A stretch of DNA of 14,302 bases from Candidatus Cloacimonadota bacterium (lineage in GTDB: Bacteria; Cloacimonadota; Cloacimonadia; Cloacimonadales; TCS61), in assembly GCA_030628755.1 (NCBI GenBank), contig DAOVQH010000026.1:1-14302 (forward strand), given 5' to 3'. The translations under genes and the position numbers were made by a program. Shown in pieces: positions 7,369-13,787 of the stretch (the first letter of the stretch is position 1; every line of letters begins with the position of its first letter). The notes below the pieces were generated by a model. It searched no databases. It saw only the letters and a program-made list of their open reading frames with translations, and had not been told where the DNA came from.

Positions 7369-8666
7369 TGATTTATTTTACTTTCTTCTATAATCAGTTT
7401 CCAAAGTCCTTCAATGTAATTTTCATTAATTTTCCAGAGTTTGGCTTTCTTTTTTAAATTGTTCAAAATTTCTTTTTCACGTTCTTTATCATCTACCTTG
7501 ATTTGTTTTTCCTTTTTGTATTTTCCAATAATAATGGAAATTTCTTTTCTTCGAATTAGTGCAACCAGTATATCCTCATCGATTTTATCGATAGCTTCAC
7601 GGTAATCAACTAAATCTAATTTATTATCTTCTATTAATTTCTGATGGCTTATTGCATCTGCGAGGACTAATTTTATCATTGCTTTAGCAACCGGTAAAAT
7701 GCGAGGAATAATGCAGGTATCATGTCTTCCTGAAGATTTGAATATAACTTCTTCACCCTCTTTGGAAATTGTTTTCTGTGGAATATTGATTGATGAAGTT
7801 GGTTTTACAACAAACCGGAAAACAAGTGATTGTCCGGTGCTTATCCCACCTAAAATTCCACCGGAATGATTACTCAAAAATCCTGTTTTATCCATCTGGT
7901 CATTTACCTGGCTGCCTTTTAATTGTGCAAGTTCAAAACCATCACCAAATTCAATTCCTTTTGTAGAGCCAATAGATAAGATAGCTTTAGCGAAGTTGGC
8001 ATCGAGTTTTTCAAAAACCGGATCACCCAGACCAGCAGGTAAATTCTCGATTTTCACTTCAACAATCCCGCCAACTGAATCACCTTTTTCTTGAATCTTT
8101 TGAAGATAATCTACCAATTCATTGTAATTGTTTCTATCGAACCAGTTTAATTCATTTCTAAAATTAAAATCTAAGCTTTCAGCAACAAATTTTCCTATTT
8201 GAATTGGATATAAGTTAATCCTGATATCTTTGAGCAAATCGGTTACGAGTCCGGATGCAGCAACACGGCTGATGGTTTCTCTGCCGGAAGCGCGTCCCCC
8301 TCCTCGATAATCATAAATTTTAAATTTTTTGAAATAAGTATAATCAGCATGACCGGGTCTGAAAATATCTTTCAAATGCTCGTAATCCTCGGTGCGAGCT
8401 TCTTTATTGTAAACCACAAGACAGATAGGCATACCTGTCGTTTTTCCTTCAAAAACACCGGAGAGAATTACGAGCTTGTCCTCTTCTTTTCTACTTGATG
8501 TGAATTGTTTTTTACCAGGCTTTCTTGCATCCAGTTCGTTCTGAATCTCTTCCAGAGGAAATTTAATTCCGGGTTTTACATCTTCAATAACAACACCAAT
8601 AGCAGGACCGTGACTTTCTCCAAAAGTAGTGATTCCAAAATATTTTCCAAAACTGTTAGCTTTCAT
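7365..8666 (-). CDS. aroC: chorismate synthase fused to a C-terminal AroQ-type chorismate mutase
   Basis: Residues 1 to about 346 are chorismate synthase, the FMN-dependent enzyme that eliminates phosphate from EPSP. GESHG (H19), RPGHADYTY (H106), GGGRASGRET (121-130) and GRHDTCIIPR (313-322) match the family signatures. Residues about 348-433 form a helical AroQ (type II) chorismate mutase: R356 and ID in helix 1, R372/R373, K382 and the D392-x3-RE segment line up with the arginine, lysine and acidic residues of the AroQ active site. The chain of 433 residues is about 70 longer than a usual AroC (E. coli about 360), accounted for by the mutase. The fusion would pass chorismate straight towards prephenate. 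ATG at 8666 has AAGGAA 7 bases upstream. It is the first gene of the operon, ahead of aroDE. The synthase call is certain and the mutase domain likely. Confidence 0.93.
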   Translation of the reverse strand: MKANSFGKYFGITTFGESHGPAIGVVIEDVKPGIKFPLEEIQNELDARKPGKKQFTSSRKEEDKLVILSGVFEGKTTGMPICLVVYNKEARTEDYEHLKDIFRPGHADYTYFKKFKIYDYRGGGRASGRETISRVAASGLVTDLLKDIRINLYPIQIGKFVAESLDFNFRNELNWFDRNNYNELVDYLQKIQEKGDSVGGIVEVKIENLPAGLGDPVFEKLDANFAKAILSIGSTKGIEFGDGFELAQLKGSQVNDQMDKTGFLSNHSGGILGGISTGQSLVFRFVVKPTSSINIPQKTISKEGEEVIFKSSGRHDTCIIPRILPVAKAMIKLVLADAISHQKLIEDNKLDLVDYREAIDKIDEDILVALIRRKEISIIIGKYKKEKQIKVDDKEREKEILNNLKKKAKLWKINENYIEGLWKLIIEESKINQ

Positions 8667-8706
8667 AAATTTGTTCCTTATAACACTTTTCGAAAAACTT
8701 CAGTTA

Positions 8707-8733
8707 AGTTTAAAATTAAAATTTCTATGTCAA
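8707..8733 (-). promoter_or_regulatory. putative promoter of the aroC operon
   Basis: Read on the minus strand, a perfect TTGACA (8728-8733) is followed after 15 bases by TAAACT (8707-8712, 4 of 6 matches to TATAAT). It lies about 40 bases ahead of the aroC ATG and points at it. The -10 is imperfect and the spacing short, so only the -35 is convincing. Confidence 0.42.
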
Positions 8734-8760
8734 TGATTTTTGCTCAATTCAAAAGAACAT

Positions 8761-8790
8761 TTGACAACATAAAAAGCATTTTAATTCTAG
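8761..8790 (+). promoter_or_regulatory. putative promoter of the tolQ/exbB-to-coaE operon
   Basis: A perfect TTGACA (8761-8766) lies 58 bases ahead of the first ATG of the operon and points at it. No good TATAAT follows at 16-18 bases (AATTCT at 8784-8789 is the best at 17). It stands back to back with the aroC promoter, the two -35 boxes being 27 bases apart, so the two operons may share regulation. Confidence 0.4.
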
Positions 8791-8804
8791 TAGATAAATA
8801 TCTA
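8791..8804. promoter_or_regulatory. 14-base palindrome near the expected tolQ/exbB transcription start
   Basis: TAGATA-AA-TATCTA is a perfect inverted repeat with a 2-base centre. It sits where the transcript would begin and 10 bases ahead of the ribosome binding site, a typical operator position. The sequence is AT-rich, so chance is a real alternative. Confidence 0.2.
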
Positions 8805-8813
8805 TCTATTTCT

Positions 8814-8820
8814 AAGGAGG
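8814..8820 (+). promoter_or_regulatory. strong ribosome binding site of the tolQ/exbB gene
   Basis: AAGGAGG is a perfect anti-16S match. It lies 4 bases before the ATG at 8825 and 10 before a second in-frame ATG at 8831, so either start could be used; the protein differs by only two residues. Confidence 0.75.
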
Positions 8821-8824
8821 AAAT

Positions 8825-9502
8825 ATGAGTATGTCAATCTATACTCTTGCAGTTAATACAAACATGCCAGATGAAACAAATCTGCTGTCAATTGCGGCAA
8901 AAGGTGGATTCCTGATGATAGTACTTTTGTTGATTTCATTGGTAGCAATAACTATAATAATTGAGAGATTAATAAAACTGAGAAAGTCACAAAAAATTGA
9001 AGATGAATTCCTGCAGGAAATCTATGGACATCTTGGAAATAAAAATACTGAAAAAGCTATTCAAATATGTGAGAGAGAAAAGGACAATCCAATAGCAAAT
9101 GTTTTTGCGAAAGCAATTGAAAGTTTGGATAATAATATAGCGGAAATTAAAGAGATAATAGAAACTTCCATAAAGAAGGAAATCCATCAGTTTGAGAAGA
9201 ACCTGGGAACCTTAGCTACTTTCGCAGCTATTGCCCCTTTGATCGGTTTTTTGGGAACTGTAACTGGTATGGTAAAAGTTTTCATGAAAATTAGCGGAAC
9301 CGGGGGTGGTGTGGATATAACTCTCCTGGCAAATGGTATCTGGGAAGCTTTGATCACAACTATCGGGGGATTGACAGTTGGTATAATTACCATACTTTTT
9401 TATAACTATCTGGTAGGAAAAGTTGAAAACCTGGCGCAGGAACTGGAAGAAAATTCACATGAATTCATTTTTAATATAAGGAGAATAAAGAATGAAGATT
9501 GA
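8825..9502 (+). CDS. exbB: MotA/TolQ/ExbB family proton channel protein
   Basis: Inner-membrane subunit of the proton-driven motor that energises TonB- or TolA-type transducers. The 225-residue protein has three membrane segments: about 28-50 (GGFLMIVLLLISLV), about 127-151 (including PLIGFLGTVTGM) and about 172-196 (including ALITTIGGLTVG). The cytoplasmic loop between the first and second is helical and charged. PLIGFLGTVTGM and the polar threonines (T145, T178/T179) are family hallmarks. A 20-residue N-terminal tail precedes the first segment. It is the first gene of a compact operon and overlaps the exbD gene by 11 bases. ExbB and TolQ cannot be separated by sequence alone; the nearby TonB-like protein and the absence of tolA, tolB or pal favour ExbB. 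Confidence 0.9.
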   Translation: MSMSIYTLAVNTNMPDETNLLSIAAKGGFLMIVLLLISLVAITIIIERLIKLRKSQKIEDEFLQEIYGHLGNKNTEKAIQICEREKDNPIANVFAKAIESLDNNIAEIKEIIETSIKKEIHQFEKNLGTLATFAAIAPLIGFLGTVTGMVKVFMKISGTGGGVDITLLANGIWEALITTIGGLTVGIITILFYNYLVGKVENLAQELEENSHEFIFNIRRIKNED

Positions 9503-9914
9503 TTTGAGAATGAAGAGAATATCAACAATTACCCTTATATCATTTGCTGACGTAATTTTCCTTCTGATTATTTTCCTTTTGATTTCATCGAATTTTATTA
9601 CTCATTCGGGAATCAAAGTAAATCTTCCTGGCTCGAGTTCCCAGCAGAATGAATTTAATAAAAATATCAGCCTAACCTTAACTAAGGATGAAGAAATTTA
9701 TATTAATAACGAATATGTAACCTGGGAAGAACTCCCTGAGGTCTTAAACCGCAAATTAATTGATGATCCTGAACAGGTTGTAGTAGTGCGTGCAGATGAA
9801 GATGTGTCCTTAAAATTAGTTGTTAAACTTCTGGATCTTGCCAGACTTTCCGGAACAAATAGATTTTTTATAGCTACTGAAATTAGGTATCCCAAAGAAA
9901 GAAAAAATGAGTGA
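9492..9914 (+). CDS. exbD: ExbD/TolR family biopolymer transport protein
   Basis: Partner of the ExbB-like channel protein, with a single membrane anchor and a periplasmic domain. The 140-residue protein has its membrane helix at about 14-33, with D20 in SFADVIFLL as the conserved proton-carrying aspartate. The periplasmic part includes IKVNLPGSSS (41-50), VVVVRADEDV (96-105) and a C-terminal TNRFFIATE strand typical of the family. AGGAG at 9479-9483 precedes the ATG, which lies inside the end of the exbB gene (11-base overlap). The gene overlaps the tonB-like gene by 8 bases. ExbD or TolR assignment is by context only. Confidence 0.9.
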   Translation: MKIDLRMKRISTITLISFADVIFLLIIFLLISSNFITHSGIKVNLPGSSSQQNEFNKNISLTLTKDEEIYINNEYVTWEELPEVLNRKLIDDPEQVVVVRADEDVSLKLVVKLLDLARLSGTNRFFIATEIRYPKERKNE

Positions 9915-10668
9915 CAGAAAAAAAGCTATTTTTGGCTCTATATTTTTTCACTTACTTTTATTTTTATTAGCATATCTAATCCATTACACAATCCTTCCTG
10001 AAAGTGTTTTCAAAAGAATAGAGTTAATAGAATTCGGTTTTAATGAAATTCCGAATAATGAAAGATATATTTCTCCTTTATCACAACCATCGAGATTTTC
10101 AGAATTTCAGAAATTTGGTCAGAAAAGTAATTTAATTCCAAAGAAAGTAGAGTTGCCAAAAACCTTTTCTGAATCAGATGAGCCTGTTTATGTACCTCAA
10201 CATGAAAAGATAGCATACAACCAGATTGATTTAAATGAAAAAATCGGAGATACACAAAAAACAATAAAGAGTAATTTAACCGAGGCTATTCTCAGTAAAG
10301 ATAAAACTTATGATGTTGATGAACCAGCAGTCTCTACCAGTGATGAGTATTTAAAATCACTAACGAATAGACTATATGGTGAAAGTGGGAGTGATTCTCC
10401 ATATATTTTGGAAGGAGAAATTGCTAATCGAAAAATATTAGAAAAAATTATTCCGGAATATCCTGAAGGGATTCAAATAAGTTCCAAAGTAAAAATAAGA
10501 TTTGATGTGCTTCCTGATGGAACAGTTACAAATATGGTGATTATTCAGAAAGCTGATCCCAAGCTGGAATTGAATAGTCTAAATGCTCTCAGTAAATGGA
10601 AGTTTAATCCTCTTCATCAGGATATTATACAAAAAGGAATCATCACTTTTATTTACGAATTAAGGTAA
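9907..10668 (+). CDS. TonB-like energy transducer
   Basis: Links the ExbB/ExbD motor to outer-membrane receptors across the periplasm. The 253-residue protein has one N-terminal membrane helix at about 8-29, with S11-x3-H15 matching the essential S-x3-H motif of TonB. Residues about 175-253 form a TonB C-terminal domain: IIPEYPEG, KIRFDVLPDGTVTN, ALSKWKFNP and a final FIYELR strand. The linker, about 35-170, is acidic and polar and lacks the Pro-Lys/Glu-Pro repeats of classical TonB. The ATG overlaps the exbD stop by 8 bases with no clear ribosome binding site, so translation is probably coupled. A TolA-like role is possible, but the YP...F.V..DG pattern is that of TonB. folP starts 1 base after its stop. 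Confidence 0.85.
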   Translation: MSDRKKAIFGSIFFHLLLFLLAYLIHYTILPESVFKRIELIEFGFNEIPNNERYISPLSQPSRFSEFQKFGQKSNLIPKKVELPKTFSESDEPVYVPQHEKIAYNQIDLNEKIGDTQKTIKSNLTEAILSKDKTYDVDEPAVSTSDEYLKSLTNRLYGESGSDSPYILEGEIANRKILEKIIPEYPEGIQISSKVKIRFDVLPDGTVTNMVIIQKADPKLELNSLNALSKWKFNPLHQDIIQKGIITFIYELR

Positions 10669-10669
10669 T

Positions 10670-11872
10670 ATGAACAGAATCCTTTATATCAAAAATCTTG
10701 ATGATGCAAAAGAAGAATTGGAAAAGATAAATGTTTCTTCTCAGGGTATAGGGTTTATGGCTCCAAAAGCACTGGAGCTTTCAATTAAACTTACAAATGT
10801 TCATATCGGTGCAGCAAATATTCTAAAACAGGAAATGCTATCTATCGGGGGAGATGCTGCAGTCACCCGCGGAGTTGTTAATGGTATTGAAAAACACAGC
10901 GATATGATCCTTCTTGGAAATGCGGATAAGATAAAAAAATTAATTAAAAAATTGGAAAATCAGACAATTTTTGGGCTTCCAGATATTAAAGAAGATTTGA
11001 AAATGCTGTTGCAGGAGTTTTTGGGAAAACCTGCAAAATCTATCAACTGTAATGGTAAGATATTAGACCTGTCTCGAATAAAAATCATGGGAGTTCTAAA
11101 TGTAACTCCGGATAGTTTTTCTGATGGTGATAAATTCCTGGATACAGATAAAGCTGTGGAACATGCTCTAAGAATGATAAAGGAAGGTGCTGATATAATC
11201 GATATTGGCGGGGAATCAACCAGACCGAACGCAGAGAAAATTGATATTCAAACCGAACTGGGTCGAGTGATTCCTGTGATAGAAAAATTGAAGCAGAAAA
11301 CCGATGTCCTCATCTCAATTGATACATGTAAAGCTGAAGTTGCTGAGAAAGCCATTGAAAAGGGAGCTTCAATTGTAAATGAAATCAGTGCATTAAGATT
11401 TGATAACAAAATGGTAGATGTTCTGAAAAAGTATAGAAACATCCCGGTTATTTTAATGCATATGCAGGGTACTCCACAGACAATGCAGAAGAATCCTTAT
11501 TATAAGGATACGATCGAGGAGATATTACAGTTTTTCAAAGAAAGGATTGAATTCTGTATTTCAAATGGAATCGGGAAAGATAGAATAATCATCGATCCGG
11601 GAATAGGTTTCGGTAAAAGACATATTGATAATTTAGTGATTTTAAAGAAAATTTCTGAATTTAAATGTTTTGGTCTTCCTGTTATGATTGGTGCTTCCCG
11701 GAAGAGTTTCATTGGAAGAATTTATGAATCGGAACCTACTGATAGATTAGAAGGTAGTCTGGCAGCAACTGCTTTAGCATTCCAAAATGGAGTCGAAATT
11801 ATTCGGGCTCATGATGTGAAAGAACACAAAAGATTTTTGCATACTCTACAAAGTATAAAGGAAATCAAATGA
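10670..11872 (+). CDS. folP: dihydropteroate synthase with N-terminal extension
   Basis: Joins p-aminobenzoate to the pterin pyrophosphate in folate synthesis; cytoplasmic. The protein has 400 residues against about 270-280 for the usual enzyme. The TIM barrel starts near residue 137: VLNVTPDSFSDG with N144, IDIGGESTRP at 177-186, SIDT with D218, LMHMQGTP with H264, DPGIGFGK at 309-316, GASRKSF with K345, and RAHD at 379-382. The usual NDIS reads NEIS at 237-240. Residues 1 to about 130 are an extra domain containing IGFMAPKA and GGDAAVTRG; I recall similar extensions in some archaeal and deep-branching bacterial enzymes, with function unclear to me. The gene begins 1 base after tonB and overlaps cdaA by 4 bases (ATGA). 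The folP-cdaA pair also occurs in Bacteroidetes and relatives. Confidence 0.95.
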   Translation: MNRILYIKNLDDAKEELEKINVSSQGIGFMAPKALELSIKLTNVHIGAANILKQEMLSIGGDAAVTRGVVNGIEKHSDMILLGNADKIKKLIKKLENQTIFGLPDIKEDLKMLLQEFLGKPAKSINCNGKILDLSRIKIMGVLNVTPDSFSDGDKFLDTDKAVEHALRMIKEGADIIDIGGESTRPNAEKIDIQTELGRVIPVIEKLKQKTDVLISIDTCKAEVAEKAIEKGASIVNEISALRFDNKMVDVLKKYRNIPVILMHMQGTPQTMQKNPYYKDTIEEILQFFKERIEFCISNGIGKDRIIIDPGIGFGKRHIDNLVILKKISEFKCFGLPVMIGASRKSFIGRIYESEPTDRLEGSLAATALAFQNGVEIIRAHDVKEHKRFLHTLQSIKEIK

Positions 11873-12612
11873 GTATATTAATGCCAAAAATTACAGATAT
11901 AATAGATATTTTGATAGTTGCTTTTTTACTTTATAGGATTATAATCCTCTTGAGAAAAGCTGGTGGATACCAGATACTTATCGGGCTTGCAGCTGTTCTC
12001 CTGATCTATTTCACAGCATCTATCCTCAATTTGAATATGATGTCATCTGTATTAAAAGTTCTGAGGGATTACTGGATAATCATATTTATCATTTTATTCC
12101 AGCAGGAGATAAGGAATCTTTTTGCCCGTATTGCTCAAAGTCATGATCTGAAATCTTTATTTAGAGATGCCAAAAAGTCGGTGTATTCTCCGCTTTTAAA
12201 TGCAGTATCAATAATGTCCTTCAGGAAAATAGGTGCACTCATTGTTATCGAGAACAGAAGAAAATTAAATGATTATATCGAAACTGGCGAAATAATAGAT
12301 GCCCAGATATCTGTTAAATTACTACTCACAATTTTCAATAACAAGACAATCCTGCATGATGGAGCTGCTATCATTAGAAATAATAGAATCCATGCGGTTA
12401 AAGTAGTACTCCCTCTTTCTGAGAATGTGGAGTATGTTCAGAAATTTGGAACTCGTCATTTAGCAGCGGTTGGAATTACAGAGGGAACGGACTCGTTCAC
12501 GATCGTTGTTTCCGAGGAAACGGGTCGAATTTCCGTTGCTAAAAATGGAGAGTTATCAATCGGTTTAACTATAGATGAACTTTCCCAGCGGATTAAAGAT
12601 GAAACCCTATAA
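11869..12612 (+). CDS. cdaA: diadenylate cyclase CdaA (DacA)
   Basis: Makes c-di-AMP from two ATP; membrane-anchored. The 247-residue protein has three N-terminal membrane helices (about 11-28, 34-52 and 67-79) and then a DAC domain at about 98-240. The catalytic DGA is at 164-166 in ILHDGAAII, and VVSEETGRISVA at 213-224 is typical. The second motif, normally RHR, reads R196-H197-L198 (GTRHLAAVG), so the last arginine is replaced. The length and helix pattern are those of CdaA rather than DisA. The ATG overlaps the folP stop by 4 bases, and the end overlaps coaE by 14. The regulator gene cdaR (YbbR domain), often next to cdaA in Firmicutes, is absent here. Family is certain; full activity depends on the effect of the RHL variant. 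Confidence 0.93.
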   Translation: MSILMPKITDIIDILIVAFLLYRIIILLRKAGGYQILIGLAAVLLIYFTASILNLNMMSSVLKVLRDYWIIIFIILFQQEIRNLFARIAQSHDLKSLFRDAKKSVYSPLLNAVSIMSFRKIGALIVIENRRKLNDYIETGEIIDAQISVKLLLTIFNNKTILHDGAAIIRNNRIHAVKVVLPLSENVEYVQKFGTRHLAAVGITEGTDSFTIVVSEETGRISVAKNGELSIGLTIDELSQRIKDETL

Positions 12613-13231
12613 AAGACCTTTCTTAATTGCGATAACAGGCGGAATTGCTTCGGGAAAAACTACTGTTTCCAAATGGTTTGAAAATAAGGATTTTAAAGTT
12701 TACTATGCTGATAAAATTGGACATACCTTCTTAAACGATAAAGATATAATTTTAAAACTTGTAGAAAGATTTGGCAATAAAATTTTATCAGATAATAAAA
12801 TCGATCGTAAGAAACTGGGGAATATAGTTTTCAAATCAAAAGAAGATCTTTATTTCTTAAACCAGCTTCTGCATCCAAAAATACGAAAAGAAACTCAAGA
12901 AATCATCGATAGCAGTACAGAAGATTACCTGATTTTTGAAATCCCGTTGCTTTTCGAAAATAGGATTGAAAAAGCATTCGACCTGACCATAAATATTTCC
13001 GCAAATAAAGAAAACCAGATAGGAAGATTAAAAAATAATTATGGCATTACACTTAAGGAAATCGAACAGAGGATCAAAGCCCAGATGTCGGATTTTGATA
13101 AACAGAAACTGGCAGATATAAATATAAACAACAATTCTACAATCAATGATTTATATAATAAACTTGAAAATCTGCTTCCGATAATAAGGAAATTAAAACA
13201 CAAGGAAGTTCTACGATTGACTCATATCTAA
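12599..13231 (+). CDS. coaE: dephospho-CoA kinase
   Basis: Phosphorylates dephospho-CoA at the ribose 3'-hydroxyl, the last step of CoA synthesis. With the ATG at 12599 it has 210 residues, the usual length. The P-loop GGIASGKTT is at 14-22, ADKIGH at 37-42 (family D-x-D/AD region), LHPKIRKE at 91-98 and EIPLLFE at 114-120. The lid lies around 150-175, and the NNNS segment near 177-180 matches the typical xNNGS stretch. An upstream in-frame ATG at 12575 would add eight residues (MNFPSGLK), but would sit deeper inside cdaA and has no better ribosome binding site. It is the last gene of the six-gene operon. No hairpin follows its stop, only a T-rich run. Confidence 0.94.
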   Translation: MKPYKRPFLIAITGGIASGKTTVSKWFENKDFKVYYADKIGHTFLNDKDIILKLVERFGNKILSDNKIDRKKLGNIVFKSKEDLYFLNQLLHPKIRKETQEIIDSSTEDYLIFEIPLLFENRIEKAFDLTINISANKENQIGRLKNNYGITLKEIEQRIKAQMSDFDKQKLADININNNSTINDLYNKLENLLPIIRKLKHKEVLRLTHI

Positions 13232-13249
13232 TTTTTTTTAAAAAGTAAT

Positions 13250-13278
13250 TTGACAGATATTGTATAGAAAATGAAATT
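13250..13278 (+). promoter_or_regulatory. putative promoter of the small exported protein gene
   Basis: The 74-base gap after coaE holds a perfect TTGACA (13250-13255). TGAAAT (13272-13277) follows after 16 bases and matches TATAAT at 4 of 6 positions. The transcript would begin close to the ribosome binding site at 13295. Confidence 0.4.
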
Positions 13279-13294
13279 AACATGAAAGTAAATC

Positions 13295-13300
13295 GGGAGG
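13295..13300 (+). promoter_or_regulatory. ribosome binding site fixing the start of the exported protein
   Basis: GGGAGG lies 5 bases before the ATG at 13306. This selects that start over the in-frame ATG at 13282, which would put eight charged residues ahead of the signal peptide. Confidence 0.75.
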
Positions 13301-13305
13301 TTAAA

Positions 13306-13737
13306 ATGAAAAAAATATTTTTTATTACACTTCTTGTAATTATCACTTTTATGCTGAGTGCAGAGATTCTTCCAAATGCTTTCACACCCAATTTACTGAT
13401 GCCTTCCTTTATGAATCCCGATAAATTTACAATGAATCACTCCATAACTTTTATGAGTGGATTTTCCTCAAATAACCAGAGCTTTTATCAATCTGTTTAT
13501 ACGAATCATTTAATGTATCAGTTCAGTTCAAAATTGAATTTACAAGTAGATTTGAATTTTGTTAACTTTGGAACAGCTACTTACCAAAGTGGGTTTAAAT
13601 TTGAAGGAAATAATGATAATGCCAGTAAAGTTCTCCCAAATTTTCAGTTAAATTATAACCCCACTAAAAGTACACAAATAACTATCGAATTCAAACAGTA
13701 TGTTAATCCGTATTATTATAACAGATTTTGGCGATAG
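13306..13737 (+). CDS. small exported protein of unknown function
   Basis: I do not recognise a named family. From the ATG at 13306 it has 143 residues. The N-terminus is a classic signal peptide: MKK, a hydrophobic core (about 4-17) and a probable cleavage after LSA at residue 19. The mature part is rich in Asn, Phe, Tyr and Ser and alternates polar and hydrophobic residues, which suggests beta strands. The stretches FMNPDKFTMNHSITFMSGF and YTNHLMYQFSSKLNLQVDL resemble small exported proteins I associate with FCB-group and candidate-phylum genomes; this is recollection only. It ends YYYNRFW-R, without the perfect aromatic end of large barrels. It has its own putative promoter and terminator, so it is probably transcribed alone. 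A periplasmic or outer-membrane location is inferred. Confidence 0.75.
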   Translation: MKKIFFITLLVIITFMLSAEILPNAFTPNLLMPSFMNPDKFTMNHSITFMSGFSSNNQSFYQSVYTNHLMYQFSSKLNLQVDLNFVNFGTATYQSGFKFEGNNDNASKVLPNFQLNYNPTKSTQITIEFKQYVNPYYYNRFWR

Positions 13738-13752
13738 AATAGAAGTTTAAAT

Positions 13753-13787
13753 AAAAAACCTTCCGACAGATACCGGAAGGTTTTTTT
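13753..13787. terminator. strong bidirectional rho-independent terminator
   Basis: A perfect 13-base stem (13753-13765 with 13774-13786) encloses an 8-base loop, ACAGATAC. The core CCTTCCG/CGGAAGG is flanked by an A run on the left and a T run on the right, so it works on both strands. It ends the exported protein gene (stop 15 bases before) and the convergent HD-GYP gene, whose stop codon overlaps the last bases of the stem. Confidence 0.93.

Noticed and set aside
8505..8828. 107-codon plus-strand open frame running from inside aroC to the exbB start
   Set aside because: Its first half is antisense to the conserved N-terminus of aroC, and its second half reads through the divergent promoter region into the exbB ribosome binding site.
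12575..12598. Upstream in-frame ATG that would extend coaE by eight residues
   Set aside because: It lies deeper inside cdaA without a better ribosome binding site. The P-loop position with the ATG at 12599 is already normal for the family.
13232..13249. T-rich and A-rich run after coaE as a terminator
   Set aside because: There is no GC-containing stem. TTTTTTTAAAAA alone would not make a stable hairpin.
13282..13305. Upstream in-frame ATG of the exported protein
   Set aside because: It would place charged residues before a textbook signal peptide and ignore the GGGAGG five bases before the ATG at 13306.
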